Shown here in pieces: positions 1 to 7,362 of a DNA stretch of 64,000 nt. Origin of the DNA: Nocardioides sp. HDW12B. GTDB taxonomy: Bacteria > Actinomycetota > Actinomycetes > Propionibacteriales > Nocardioidaceae. Position 1 is the stretch's first letter. Each line of letters opens with the position of its first letter. The notes under the pieces were generated by a model that was not told where the DNA came from, searched no databases, and saw only the letters and a list, made by a program, of their open reading frames with translations. Location of the stretch: contig NZ_CP049867.1 in the NCBI RefSeq assembly GCF_011299595.1, positions 2,418,001 through 2,482,000 on the forward strand, in the 5' to 3' direction. The position numbers and the translations under genes are program-made.

Positions 1-102
1 CTGATCTGTCGCTGGGACGGCGACGTCCTCGTCGTCGGACGGGTCCTCCACGACTCGATGGACACCCGACGACACCTCCCCTCCCCGCCCTTGTGGGAGT
101 GA
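1..102 (+). CDS. C-terminal end of a RelE/ParE-type toxin-like protein (partial)
   Basis: Only the last 33 codons are inside the window; the stop is TGA at 100-102. The visible residues include WDGDVLVVGRVLHDSMD followed by RRHL, which resembles the final beta-strand and tail of RelE/ParE toxins, where a V-x-R-V-L-H-x-x-M-D-x-x-R-H-L pattern is common. Those toxins act in the cytoplasm as ribosome-dependent mRNases (RelE) or gyrase poisons (ParE), usually paired with an upstream antitoxin. The antitoxin gene would lie left of the window. The identification rests on this short tail alone, so it is moderate. Confidence 0.55.
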   Translation: MICRWDGDVLVVGRVLHDSMDTRRHLPSPPLWE

Positions 103-159
103 GGCGGTCCGCATGATCGCTCGACGCCCAGGACATCCTGCTACCCGAGGAAACACGAC

Positions 160-648
160 ATGACTCCGCTCACCGCCGCCGAGATCCGAGCGTCCTTCGT
201 CAACTGCTCCCGGGGCGAGGCGAAGCGCGCCGCGCTGCCGGACATCGCCGCCGTGCCCTGGACGGACCTCGACTTCCTCGGCTGGGTCGACCCGTCCGGC
301 TCGTCACGCGCCTACCTGGTCGTCGAGCGTGACGGCGCTCCGCTCGGGATCCAGCTGCGCCAGACAGCTGGCGTCGGCGCCGCCCGCAAGACGATGTGCC
401 ACGTCTGCATCACCGCGCACTCGGGCAACGGCGTCGCCCTCAGCGTCGCGCAGAAGACCGGCGCGGCCGGCAGGAAGGGCGACTCGACCGGCCTCTACCT
501 CTGCCGCGACCTCGCTTGCTCGCTCTACGTGAGGGGAAAGAAGCGCACCGGCACGGTGAGGCTGCCCGAGACCCTCAGCGTCGAGGCTGCTATCGAGCGT
601 CTGCGGCGCAACCTCGACCAGTTCGTCGATCGCGTGACCCAGCCGTGA
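160..648 (+). CDS. FBP-domain protein, FusB-like treble-clef zinc finger (EF-G binding)
   Basis: This 162-aa protein has four cysteines at residues 80, 83, 115 and 120 (MCHVC and YLCRDLAC). The spacing C-x2-C-x31-C-x4-C closely matches the zinc site of staphylococcal FusB (C-x2-C-x33-C-x4-C). FusB-family proteins bind elongation factor G and release it from the ribosome when fusidic acid stalls it. Actinobacterial members are usually annotated as FBP-domain proteins, and their physiological role is not settled. The ATG at 160 follows a GAGG ribosome-binding site by 9 bases. It appears to be a single-gene unit. The fold assignment is firm; resistance is an inference. Confidence 0.8.
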   Translation: MTPLTAAEIRASFVNCSRGEAKRAALPDIAAVPWTDLDFLGWVDPSGSSRAYLVVERDGAPLGIQLRQTAGVGAARKTMCHVCITAHSGNGVALSVAQKTGAAGRKGDSTGLYLCRDLACSLYVRGKKRTGTVRLPETLSVEAAIERLRRNLDQFVDRVTQP

Positions 649-668
649 GACACGGCTAGGTCCGCACG

Positions 669-1067
669 TCAGCCCCGTCGGACCACGCGCGCTCCTGCGC
701 GGAGCACCCGCGGGATCTCCGCGACCTCGTCGACCACGGCGGCAAGGCGTGCCTGGTCCTCGACGGGGGCCGGCGAGTCGATCGTGACGTCGTAGCTGAT
801 GCCGGTCGACTTCCAGTCCTCGTCGAAGCCACCGTCAGCCTCGACCGCGACGCCGTCGATGGTGATGCCGAGGCGCTCGGCCTCCCGGTAGGTGTCGTTG
901 AGGACGCACAGGGCCACCGAGAGGTTGAGCACCTGCGCGCCGTTGGCAGCAGGTCCCGCGACCACGCCTTCCTCGGTCCAGGCATGACGGAGCGCGACCG
1001 TCTCGGGTCCGACCGCAGCGCGCAGGGAGCCGGCCGTTGCGCGCACGCCTGACGTGTACAGATCCAT
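669..1067 (-). CDS. OsmC-like protein lacking the second conserved cysteine
   Basis: The 132-aa protein follows the OsmC/Ohr layout. An N-terminal strand region is followed by a helix with a single cysteine at about residue 54 (VALCVLNDTY), then an alternating strand segment and a final helix. OsmC/Ohr enzymes reduce organic hydroperoxides with a cysteine pair, the second one in a C-P-V motif. Here that position reads EIPRVL, so the pair is broken. Either the protein uses one cysteine or it belongs to the non-peroxidase branch of the family. It is divergent from the following dehalogenase gene, with 99 bases between them. Function is tentative. Confidence 0.6.
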   Translation of the reverse strand: MDLYTSGVRATAGSLRAAVGPETVALRHAWTEEGVVAGPAANGAQVLNLSVALCVLNDTYREAERLGITIDGVAVEADGGFDEDWKSTGISYDVTIDSPAPVEDQARLAAVVDEVAEIPRVLRAGARVVRRG

Positions 1068-1166
1068 GCCCCCATGATGCTCTCGGCGAGATCGGCGTGG
1101 GCTGCGCCGTGCCAGCGGAGCGTCAAGGGCAGCAGGTCACATCCGGACCGGTGACACACTGCGCGG

Positions 1167-2075
1167 ATGGAGGTCTTCCGCACGCCCGACTCCGCTTTCG
1201 AGAACATCCCGGACTTCGCGTGGGAGCCGAGGTACGCCGAGGTCGCCGACCCCGACGGCGGCACGCTGCGCATGGCGTACGTCGACGCCGGCCCGGCCGA
1301 CGGACCCGTGGCGGTGCTGCTCCACGGCGAGCCGTCCTGGTCGTTCCTCTACCGCCACGTCATCCGCGTGCTCACCGAGCGCGGGATCCGCTGCGTGGTG
1401 CCCGACCTCATCGGCTTCGGCCGCTCCGACAAGCCGCTCGACCAGGCCGACTACTCCTACGCCCGCCTGGTGGAGTGGACCCGTGAGCTGGTCGTCGACC
1501 ACCTCGACCTGCGCGAGGTCACCCTCGTCGGACAGGACTGGGGCGGCCTGATCGGGCTCCGCCTGGTCACCGAGAACCCGGACCGCTTCTCCCGCGTGGT
1601 CGCATCGAACACCGGACTCCCGACCGGGGACTTCGACATGCCCGAGGTGTGGTGGCAGTTCCGCCGCGCGGTCGAGACGACCGAGGTGCTCGACATCGGC
1701 CGCCTGGTCGCCGCCGGCTGCGTGCACCCGCTCTCCGACGAGGTGCGGGCGGCGTACGACGCCCCGTTCCCGGAGGAGCGCGCGAAGGCGAGCGCCCGCG
1801 TCATGCCGACGCTGGTGCCCACCCGGCCTGACGACCCCGCGACCGAGGCCAACCGCGCTGCTTGGGAGGTGCTCTCGACGAGCGAGGTGCCCTTCCTCGT
1901 CGCGTTCAGCGACCGCGACCCGATCACCGGCGCGATGGGGCCGATCCTCCAGAAGCTCGTCCCCGGCGCCCGCGGCCTGAGCCACCCGACGATCCGCGAC
2001 GCGGGCCACTTCCTGCAGGAGGACGCCGGCGAGGAGCTGGGACAGGTCGTCGCGGCCTTCATGGGGGGAGGATGA
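1167..2075 (+). CDS. Haloalkane dehalogenase
   Basis: This 302-aa alpha/beta hydrolase would cleave carbon-halogen bonds hydrolytically, giving an alcohol and a halide. The nucleophile motif VGQDWGG places Asp124 and the halide-binding Trp125 at the same numbers as in the classical enzyme DhlA. HGEPSW (residues 53-58) forms the oxyanion region, with Glu55 as acid-supporting residue. The catalytic histidine is His281 in DAGHFLQED, and Asp249 or Asp251 in SDRDP is the likely acid. A VWW pair at 161-163 in the cap could supply the second halide-stabilising tryptophan. No halocarbon pathway genes are nearby, so the natural substrate is unknown. An epoxide hydrolase is less likely because the DW pair and Glu55 fit dehalogenases. 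Confidence 0.85.
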   Translation: MEVFRTPDSAFENIPDFAWEPRYAEVADPDGGTLRMAYVDAGPADGPVAVLLHGEPSWSFLYRHVIRVLTERGIRCVVPDLIGFGRSDKPLDQADYSYARLVEWTRELVVDHLDLREVTLVGQDWGGLIGLRLVTENPDRFSRVVASNTGLPTGDFDMPEVWWQFRRAVETTEVLDIGRLVAAGCVHPLSDEVRAAYDAPFPEERAKASARVMPTLVPTRPDDPATEANRAAWEVLSTSEVPFLVAFSDRDPITGAMGPILQKLVPGARGLSHPTIRDAGHFLQEDAGEELGQVVAAFMGGG

Positions 2076-2138
2076 CCGAACGGTCGGGTCTGAGGTGATC
2101 GCCGGACAGCGACGTCGGGCGGCCGCTAGAAGTGGGGC

Positions 2139-2594
2139 ATGGACTCGATGCCTCCACCCGTCGCCCCGCACGCCACCGCCGACGCCTCCGTCGGCCAGCG
2201 TGTCGGAGCCCTGCTCCTCGACACGCTGCTGGTGATGCTCCCGCTGTTCATCGTCTCGGGGATCCTCTTCGGCGAGAGCCAGGCCGACGGCGGCGGCGCG
2301 AGCGTGTCGCTGACGGGCATCCCGTTCCTGCTCACCGTGCTCGTGGCCTTCGGCTACTTCTTCGGCCTCGAGGCCGCCAACGGCCAGACCCTCGGCAAGA
2401 GGATCGTCGGGACACGCGTCGTCTCCGACAAGGGCCCCGAGCTGACCGCCGCGCAGGCCCTGATCCGCACCGTCATGCGCGTGGTCGACGGATTCGCCTT
2501 CTACCTGGTCGGATTCGTCGCCGCTCTCGCCAGCCCGAAGAACCAGCGGCTCGGCGACATGGCCGCCTCGACGAGGGTCGTCAGGAGCCGGTAG
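2139..2594 (+). CDS. RDD family membrane protein
   Basis: This 151-aa inner-membrane protein begins with a proline-rich stretch, then GQRVGALLLDTLLVMLP, carrying the Arg and Asp that name the RDD family. Three hydrophobic segments are visible, around residues 25-45, 65-85 and 115-140, with GQTLGKRIVG before the third. RDD proteins have poorly defined functions; some are linked to ion exchange. An alternative ATG lies three codons downstream. The start at 2139 follows a GGGG stretch and a TAGAAG hexamer that could serve as ribosome-binding site and weak -10. The 3' end overlaps the convergent oxidoreductase gene by 14 bases. Confidence 0.8.
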   Translation: MDSMPPPVAPHATADASVGQRVGALLLDTLLVMLPLFIVSGILFGESQADGGGASVSLTGIPFLLTVLVAFGYFFGLEAANGQTLGKRIVGTRVVSDKGPELTAAQALIRTVMRVVDGFAFYLVGFVAALASPKNQRLGDMAASTRVVRSR

Positions 2595-4077
2595 CGACGG
2601 AGGTCCGGAAGACCTCGACCGGCCCGCAGCGGACGTCGTACGTCGTCGCCATCGTGTCGAGGGCTGCCTGGTACGCCGGGCGCTTGCGCTTGTGCGCGAC
2701 GACGAACCGCAGGGTGTCGACGAGCGTGCGGGGCGGGGCGTACCAGAGGTTGAAGTCGAGGCCGAAGGTCGCGAACACCGAGCGCGGCACGGCGTCGAGC
2801 ACCAGCCCGAGGTTGTACTGCACCAGCGTGGCGGCGGCCGCCGAGAACGCGGCCTTCGACTTCAGCAGGAGGTCGTCGCCGTCGAGCTGGTAGAGCGGGA
2901 CCTCGGTGATCTTGTCGAGGAAGGCCAGGTGCGTGAGGAAGTAGCCGGCGAACGAGGTGAACCCGAACATCGGGGTCCGCCCGATGACCACCGTGCGCCC
3001 TGACTCCGACACGTAGGGCTCGTGGACGTTGTCCTCCCGGCCGTTCAGGTAGCCGGTGCAGTTGACGACCCAGGTGCCGGGCTCGACGGGCACGACCTCC
3101 CCACTGCGCAGGCGAAGCTCTACCCCTTCGCTGGTGTCGACGGCGTCGACGAGGTAGTCCAGGCGGACCTGGTCGAGGCCGGCCCGGATCTGCCGCGCCT
3201 CGTCGTCGCCGAGCAGTCCGAAGATGTAACGGTCCGCGCGCTCGGTGACCGCATGACCGAACCTGCGGTGCGTCGCGTCCAGGACCTCCTGAGCGTTCGT
3301 GCCGTCGAAGGCATCGGCCATCATCGCGAAGTGACGGACGGCCAGGGTCCGCCGCCACCACCGGGCACCACCGGTGGCGAAGAAGTAGTCGCGCCGCGAG
3401 AAGAAGGTCCCCGCCCCTGCCAACAGGTTCACGCTGCGCCCGGGTTGCGCCGTGACCAGCGCCAGAGCCGTGTCCATGGCGGTCTTGCCGCCACCGACGA
3501 TCCAGACCGGGGCGGAGTCCTGGGCGATCCCACCGTCGCGCATGTCGCAGAAGTCAGGAGAGACCGAGTGGACGGCGGTGCTGCTGAGCGCCAGCGCGGG
3601 GTTCGTCTCGACGGACAACCCGACGGCCTTGACCAGCCGGTCGGCGACGACGGTGACGCGCTGGCCGTCGGCCCCGCGACACACCACGCGCACGGTGCCG
3701 TCGACCTCGTCGTGCTGCTCCAGCTCGTGGCCGAACAGCTCGACCACGGTGGTCTTCTTCTTGATCTCGTCGAGGCAGTGCCGGAGGTGGTCGAGCACCT
3801 CCCCCTTGTCGGCGAGGTACTCCGGGGGCTTGTCGATGGTCCACGCGACGTTGCCCGTGGTGAAGAAGGGGTGCGGCTGGTGCAGGCGCACGTAGTCGTA
3901 GGTGTTCACCCACATGCCGCCGGGACGGTCGTTGCGGTCGACCAGCACCGCGGTCTGGTCTGGCCCCAGGTACTGAGCCGCCACCCACAGGGCGTTCAGC
4001 CCCGCGATCCCGGCGCCCACGACGCACACGTCCGCGCGGATCTCCGCCGATCCGCCTCGATCGTTCTCCACTGTCAC
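2581..4077 (-). CDS. FAD/NAD(P)-binding oxidoreductase, flavin monooxygenase-like
   Basis: The 498-aa protein has two Rossmann nucleotide-binding motifs. GAGIAG at residues 21-26 should bind FAD, and a second motif, IVGGGKTAMD near residue 195, should bind NAD(P)H. PGGMWVNTYDYVRLHQP after the first fold resembles the substrate-facing segment of flavin-containing and Baeyer-Villiger-type monooxygenases. The full FMO fingerprint could not be confirmed, so a simpler reductase is possible. The gene stands alone, convergent with the RDD gene. It is separated by 102 bases from the minus-strand regulator pair upstream. Substrate unknown. Confidence 0.7.
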   Translation of the reverse strand: MTVENDRGGSAEIRADVCVVGAGIAGLNALWVAAQYLGPDQTAVLVDRNDRPGGMWVNTYDYVRLHQPHPFFTTGNVAWTIDKPPEYLADKGEVLDHLRHCLDEIKKKTTVVELFGHELEQHDEVDGTVRVVCRGADGQRVTVVADRLVKAVGLSVETNPALALSSTAVHSVSPDFCDMRDGGIAQDSAPVWIVGGGKTAMDTALALVTAQPGRSVNLLAGAGTFFSRRDYFFATGGARWWRRTLAVRHFAMMADAFDGTNAQEVLDATHRRFGHAVTERADRYIFGLLGDDEARQIRAGLDQVRLDYLVDAVDTSEGVELRLRSGEVVPVEPGTWVVNCTGYLNGREDNVHEPYVSESGRTVVIGRTPMFGFTSFAGYFLTHLAFLDKITEVPLYQLDGDDLLLKSKAAFSAAAATLVQYNLGLVLDAVPRSVFATFGLDFNLWYAPPRTLVDTLRFVVAHKRKRPAYQAALDTMATTYDVRCGPVEVFRTSVATGS

Positions 4078-4179
4078 CAGGCCACGCTCCCCACGCCGAG
4101 CCCCGTCTCCGTGCCGCTCAGAGGAATCGTGGCACCGCGTGCGCCTCCGGTCGAGGGTCGTTCGGCCCCATCGCGGGAG

Positions 4180-4467
4180 TCAGTCGACGGCGTCGATCAG
4201 TCGGCGCAACGCGGAGACGTGCTGCTGCAGGGCGGTGCGTCCGGCCTCGGTCAGCGCCACCCACGTCGTACGTCGTCCCGCGCGCGTGCCCTTGTGGCTG
4301 CGGACGTAGCCGGCGTTCGCCAGCGCCGACACGTGCTTGGAGAGCACCGAGTCGCTGACCTCGAGCGCGTCGCGAAGGGTGGCGAACTCGGCCTCGGAGA
4401 CCGCCGACAGGGTGGCGAGGAGCTGCAGGCGCGCGGGGGCGTGGACCAGCGGGTCGAGCTTCTCCAT
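4180..4467 (-). CDS. Small winged-helix transcriptional regulator (MarR/ArsR-like)
   Basis: The 95-aa protein is a single winged-helix domain. The recognition region reads VSDSVLSKHVSALANAGYVRSHKG and is followed by a basic wing (TRAGRRTTW). The N-terminal MEKLDPLVHAPARLQLL is typical of compact one-domain regulators of the HTH_34 type. Its ATG overlaps the stop codon of the upstream membrane gene by one base (TGATG), so the two are translationally coupled. Two palindromes in front of the membrane gene are the obvious candidate operator, which would make the pair autoregulated. The inducing signal is unknown. A longer upstream start in this frame would run into the membrane gene and is not needed. 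Confidence 0.8.
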   Translation of the reverse strand: MEKLDPLVHAPARLQLLATLSAVSEAEFATLRDALEVSDSVLSKHVSALANAGYVRSHKGTRAGRRTTWVALTEAGRTALQQHVSALRRLIDAVD

Positions 4468-5030
4468 CAGGCCAGGACCAGGAGCACGACGAGCCCCAGG
4501 CCGGCCACCAGGACCAGCGCGGCGAGCATCCGCGGGGAGGAGCCCCGCGCGTGGGTGACGGGGTCGGCGACGTACGCGTCCCACCACCGCCGTACGCCGA
4601 GCGCGTAGCCGGCTCCCCCGGCCACCGCGGCGACCACCGTGATCCACCACGCGGCCTCGAAGGCCGCCCAGGTCGCGCACGCCAGGGCGCCCATGTAGGC
4701 ACCCGTCGCCAGCGGGCCCGTCCCGAGCACGACCTGGCTGGCCAGGCCGTCGACCCGGGCGCCGTTCACGCCCCGGAACAGGCGCAGCGCCACCGCGGCG
4801 ACGACGGCGAAGACCACGAGACCGGCGAGCAGGACGCCCATCCCGGTGGCTGTCTGCTGAGCGATGCCCCAGGCGGCGGTGGCGATCTGCACGGAGACGG
4901 CGGCGCCGAGCGCGGGCACGAGACCGGCGGGCAGGCGGATGCCCGACGTCATGCGCTCACGGGCCTGGTCCGCGCTCGCGAGCGCGGCGCGGGCCGTGGC
5001 GGGATCCGGACCGGCAGCACTACTTTCCAT
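4467..5030 (-). CDS. Polytopic membrane protein paired with winged-helix regulator
   Basis: The 187-aa protein has about four hydrophobic segments (near residues 30-55, 63-85, 108-135 and 168-187) and a short polar N-terminus. No enzyme motif is recognised. Two-gene units of a small membrane protein plus a one-domain winged-helix regulator are common in actinobacteria; the membrane partner's role is not known. The ATG at 5030 lies inside a perfect inverted repeat. The nearest purine-rich site, GAGGAG, is 13 bases upstream, rather far, so a GTG seven codons earlier is an alternative start. Confidence 0.65.
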   Translation of the reverse strand: MESSAAGPDPATARAALASADQARERMTSGIRLPAGLVPALGAAVSVQIATAAWGIAQQTATGMGVLLAGLVVFAVVAAVALRLFRGVNGARVDGLASQVVLGTGPLATGAYMGALACATWAAFEAAWWITVVAAVAGGAGYALGVRRWWDAYVADPVTHARGSSPRMLAALVLVAGLGLVVLLVLA

Positions 5031-5068
5031 AACGGAAAGTTTGCTCCTCACTTTCCAATCTGGCAAGA
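5022..5068. promoter_or_regulatory. Two tandem operator-like inverted repeats, ACTTTCC-N5-GGAAAGT
   Basis: The first copy (5022-5040) is perfect: ACTTTCC, five bases (ATAAC), GGAAAGT. The second (5050-5068) has a perfect left arm, five bases, and an imperfect right arm GGCAAGA. Their starts are 28 bp apart. The first copy covers the start codon of the membrane protein, so a bound protein would block transcription and translation initiation. The most likely ligand is the winged-helix regulator encoded downstream. The site is seen directly; the binding partner is inferred. Confidence 0.6.
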
Positions 5069-5153
5069 AGAGATCTGGACGGCGACCCCCAGCTGCCGCC
5101 GCTGAGCCCCTCCGCGAGCCCTCCGCGTGGCACGACCCGTCCGACGCGGACGG

Positions 5154-5159
5154 TAGGAT
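5154..5159 (+). promoter_or_regulatory. Candidate -10 box (TAGGAT) for prfC
   Basis: TAGGAT fits the actinobacterial TANNNT -10 consensus and lies about 70 bases upstream of the chosen prfC start. No convincing -35 is visible. Its last bases overlap an in-frame ATG at 5158. A promoter here would put that ATG upstream of the transcript and supports the ATG at 5230 instead. Confidence 0.4.
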
Positions 5160-5229
5160 GACCGGTCGCAGCGCCATCGAGAGGAACACACCCGCACATG
5201 GGTCTCCACCACCTCCTCGGCTCGACCTC

Positions 5230-6834
5230 ATGAGCGGCGCGACGTCACCCGACACCGACGTCGACGTCCTCCGCGAGGCCCGACGCCGTCGTACCTTCGC
5301 GGTCATCAGCCACCCCGACGCCGGCAAGTCGACCCTCACCGAGGCACTCGCGCTGCACGCCGAGGTGATCTCCGAGGCCGGCGCCGTCCACGGCAAGGCC
5401 GGCCGCCGGGGCACCGTCTCGGACTGGATGGAGATGGAGCGCGCCCGCGGCATCTCGATCACCTCCGCGGCGCTGCAGTTCGCCTACGGCGACCACGTCG
5501 TCAACCTCGTCGACACCCCGGGCCACGCCGACTTCAGCGAGGACACCTACCGCGTGCTGTCCGCGGTCGACGCGGCCGTCATGCTCGTCGACGCGGCGAA
5601 GGGGCTGGAGCCGCAGACGCTCAAGCTCTTCCAGGTCTGCCGCTACCGCCGCATCCCGGTCATCACCGTCATCAACAAGTGGGACCGGCCCGGCCGCGAC
5701 GCCCTCGAGCTGCTCGACGAGATCGACCGGCAGATCGGGCTGCGCCCCACTCCCCTGACCTGGCCGGTCGGCGTCGCCGGCGACTTCCGCGGCGTGCTGC
5801 AGCGCACCAGCGGCGACTTCATCCGCTACACCCGCACCGCCGGCGGCTCCAAGCGCGCCCCGGAGGAGCACCTGTCCTCGGCCGAGGCGCGCGAGCGTGA
5901 GGGCGAGGCCTGGGAGGCGGCCGAGGAGGAGCACCAGCTGCTCGAAGCAGACGGCGCCGACCACGACCAGGAGCGCTTCCTGGCCGGTGACACGACCCCG
6001 GTCCTCTTCGCCTCCGCCATCAGCAACTTCGGGGTGGCACAGCTGCTGGACACCCTGGTCTCGATCGCCCCGCCGCCGTCCGACACGGCGGACGCCGAGG
6101 GCTCGCTCCGCGCGCTGGCCGAGCCCTTCAGCGCCTTCGTCTTCAAGGTGCAGGCCGGGATGGACACCGCCCACCGCGACCGGCTGGCCTACGCCCGGGT
6201 CGTCTCGGGCGTCTTCCGCCGCGGCATGGTCGCGACCCACGCGGAGACCGGTCGTCCGTTCCCCACGAAGTACGCCCAGGCCGTCTTCGGACGTGAGCGG
6301 ACCATCGTCGAGACCGCCTACCCCGGCGACATCGTGGGCCTGGTCAACGCCGGGTCGCTGCGCGTGGGCTCCACGATCTTCGAGAGCGACCCGGTCCGCT
6401 TCCCGCCCATCACCAGCTTCGCCCCCGAGCACTTCGCCACCGTCCGCGCGGTCGACTCCGGGCGCTACAAGCAGTTCCGCCGCGGCATCGAGCAGCTCGA
6501 CCAGGAGGGCGTCGTGCAGGTCCTGCGCTCGGAGATGCGCGGCGACCAGGCCCCGGTGCTGGCTGCGGTCGGCCCGATGCAGTTCGAGGTCGTCGAGCAG
6601 CGGATGGGCAGCGAGTTCAACGCTCCGGTCCGGCTGGAGCGGTTGGGCTACTCGCTGGCACGTCGTACGACGCCCGAGCACGCCGTCGAGCTCAACAGCC
6701 TGCGCGACGTCGAGGTGCTCCAGCGCTCGGACGGCGACCTGCTCGCGCTGTTCCCCGACCGCTGGCGGGCCGGCGCGGTCGAGCGCATGCACCCCCACCT
6801 CGTGCTGGAGACCCTGGTCGCCGGCGTCGGCTGA
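5230..6834 (+). CDS. prfC: Peptide chain release factor 3
   Basis: The 534-aa GTPase removes RF1/RF2 from the ribosome after peptide release. All G motifs are visible near the N-terminus: SHPDAGKST (G1), a switch I region with GISITSAA, DTPGH (G3) and NKWD (G4). Domain II and the RF3-specific C-terminal domain follow, and the length matches the usual about 530 residues. The start at 5230 was chosen over an in-frame ATG at 5158 because a TAGGAT -10 box overlaps the earlier codon and RF3 proteins normally have a short leader before the P-loop. No clear ribosome-binding site precedes it. The gene is monocistronic or co-transcribed with arr. Confidence 0.93.
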   Translation: MSGATSPDTDVDVLREARRRRTFAVISHPDAGKSTLTEALALHAEVISEAGAVHGKAGRRGTVSDWMEMERARGISITSAALQFAYGDHVVNLVDTPGHADFSEDTYRVLSAVDAAVMLVDAAKGLEPQTLKLFQVCRYRRIPVITVINKWDRPGRDALELLDEIDRQIGLRPTPLTWPVGVAGDFRGVLQRTSGDFIRYTRTAGGSKRAPEEHLSSAEAREREGEAWEAAEEEHQLLEADGADHDQERFLAGDTTPVLFASAISNFGVAQLLDTLVSIAPPPSDTADAEGSLRALAEPFSAFVFKVQAGMDTAHRDRLAYARVVSGVFRRGMVATHAETGRPFPTKYAQAVFGRERTIVETAYPGDIVGLVNAGSLRVGSTIFESDPVRFPPITSFAPEHFATVRAVDSGRYKQFRRGIEQLDQEGVVQVLRSEMRGDQAPVLAAVGPMQFEVVEQRMGSEFNAPVRLERLGYSLARRTTPEHAVELNSLRDVEVLQRSDGDLLALFPDRWRAGAVERMHPHLVLETLVAGVG

Positions 6835-6847
6835 GCCCTGCGCAGCC

Positions 6848-6853
6848 TAGATT
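6848..6853 (+). promoter_or_regulatory. -10 box (TAGATT) of a leaderless arr transcript
   Basis: TAGATT ends seven bases before the ATG at 6861, the spacing expected if transcription starts at or next to the start codon. There is no ribosome-binding site in between, which fits leaderless translation. The prfC stop is only 14 bases upstream, so the -35 region lies in the prfC 3' end. Confidence 0.55.
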
Positions 6854-6860
6854 GGCTCCC

Positions 6861-7295
6861 ATGGGTACGACGAGCGAACCGGTGCCGTTCGAGGTCTACG
6901 AGCCGGGCACCTACCTCCACGGCACCAAGGCGCACCTCGTGGCCGGTGACCTGCTGGTGCCCGGCCGGGAGTCGAACTTCGAGGCCGGCCGGGTCATGAA
7001 CCACATCTACTTCACCGCCACCCTCGACGCGGCGGTCTGGGGCGCCGAGCTGGCGCCGGGCGAGGGCCGTGGCCGGATCTACGTCGTCGAGCCGGTCGGC
7101 GACTTCGAGGACGACCCCAACGTCACCGACAAGAAGCTCCCGGGCAACCCGACGCAGTCCTTCCGCAGCCGCGAGCCGCTGCGCGTCGTGCGCGAGCTGC
7201 ACGACTGGGTCGGCCACTCCCCCGAGAAGCTCCAGGGCATGCGCGACGGTCTCGCCCGCATGCAGCGCGAGGGCACCGCGGTCATCTACGACTGA
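6861..7295 (+). CDS. arr: Rifamycin ADP-ribosyltransferase
   Basis: The 144-aa enzyme transfers ADP-ribose from NAD to the C23 hydroxyl of rifamycins and inactivates them. His20 (YLHGTKA), Tyr50 (NHIYFTATLDAA) and Asp85 (FEDDPN) sit one position beyond His19, Tyr49 and Asp84 of the mycobacterial enzyme. GEGRGRIYVVEP and the TDKKLPGNPTQSFR block are strongly family-typical. A TTG nine bases upstream is in frame, but the ATG fits the -10 box spacing. This is a chromosomal copy in ordinary surroundings, with no integron or transposon nearby, so it is likely intrinsic. Confidence 0.92.
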   Translation: MGTTSEPVPFEVYEPGTYLHGTKAHLVAGDLLVPGRESNFEAGRVMNHIYFTATLDAAVWGAELAPGEGRGRIYVVEPVGDFEDDPNVTDKKLPGNPTQSFRSREPLRVVRELHDWVGHSPEKLQGMRDGLARMQREGTAVIYD

Positions 7296-7362
7296 GGCAC
7301 CGGACCGGACCACCGGGGAAATGCCCGTGCCGGGTCGGGCGGACGCGGTCCACGATGGGGCG

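Noticed and set aside
5158-5229. Earlier ATG for prfC (24 codons upstream)
   Set aside because: It overlaps a good TAGGAT -10 box and adds residues that RF3 proteins normally lack. It remains possible if transcription starts further upstream.
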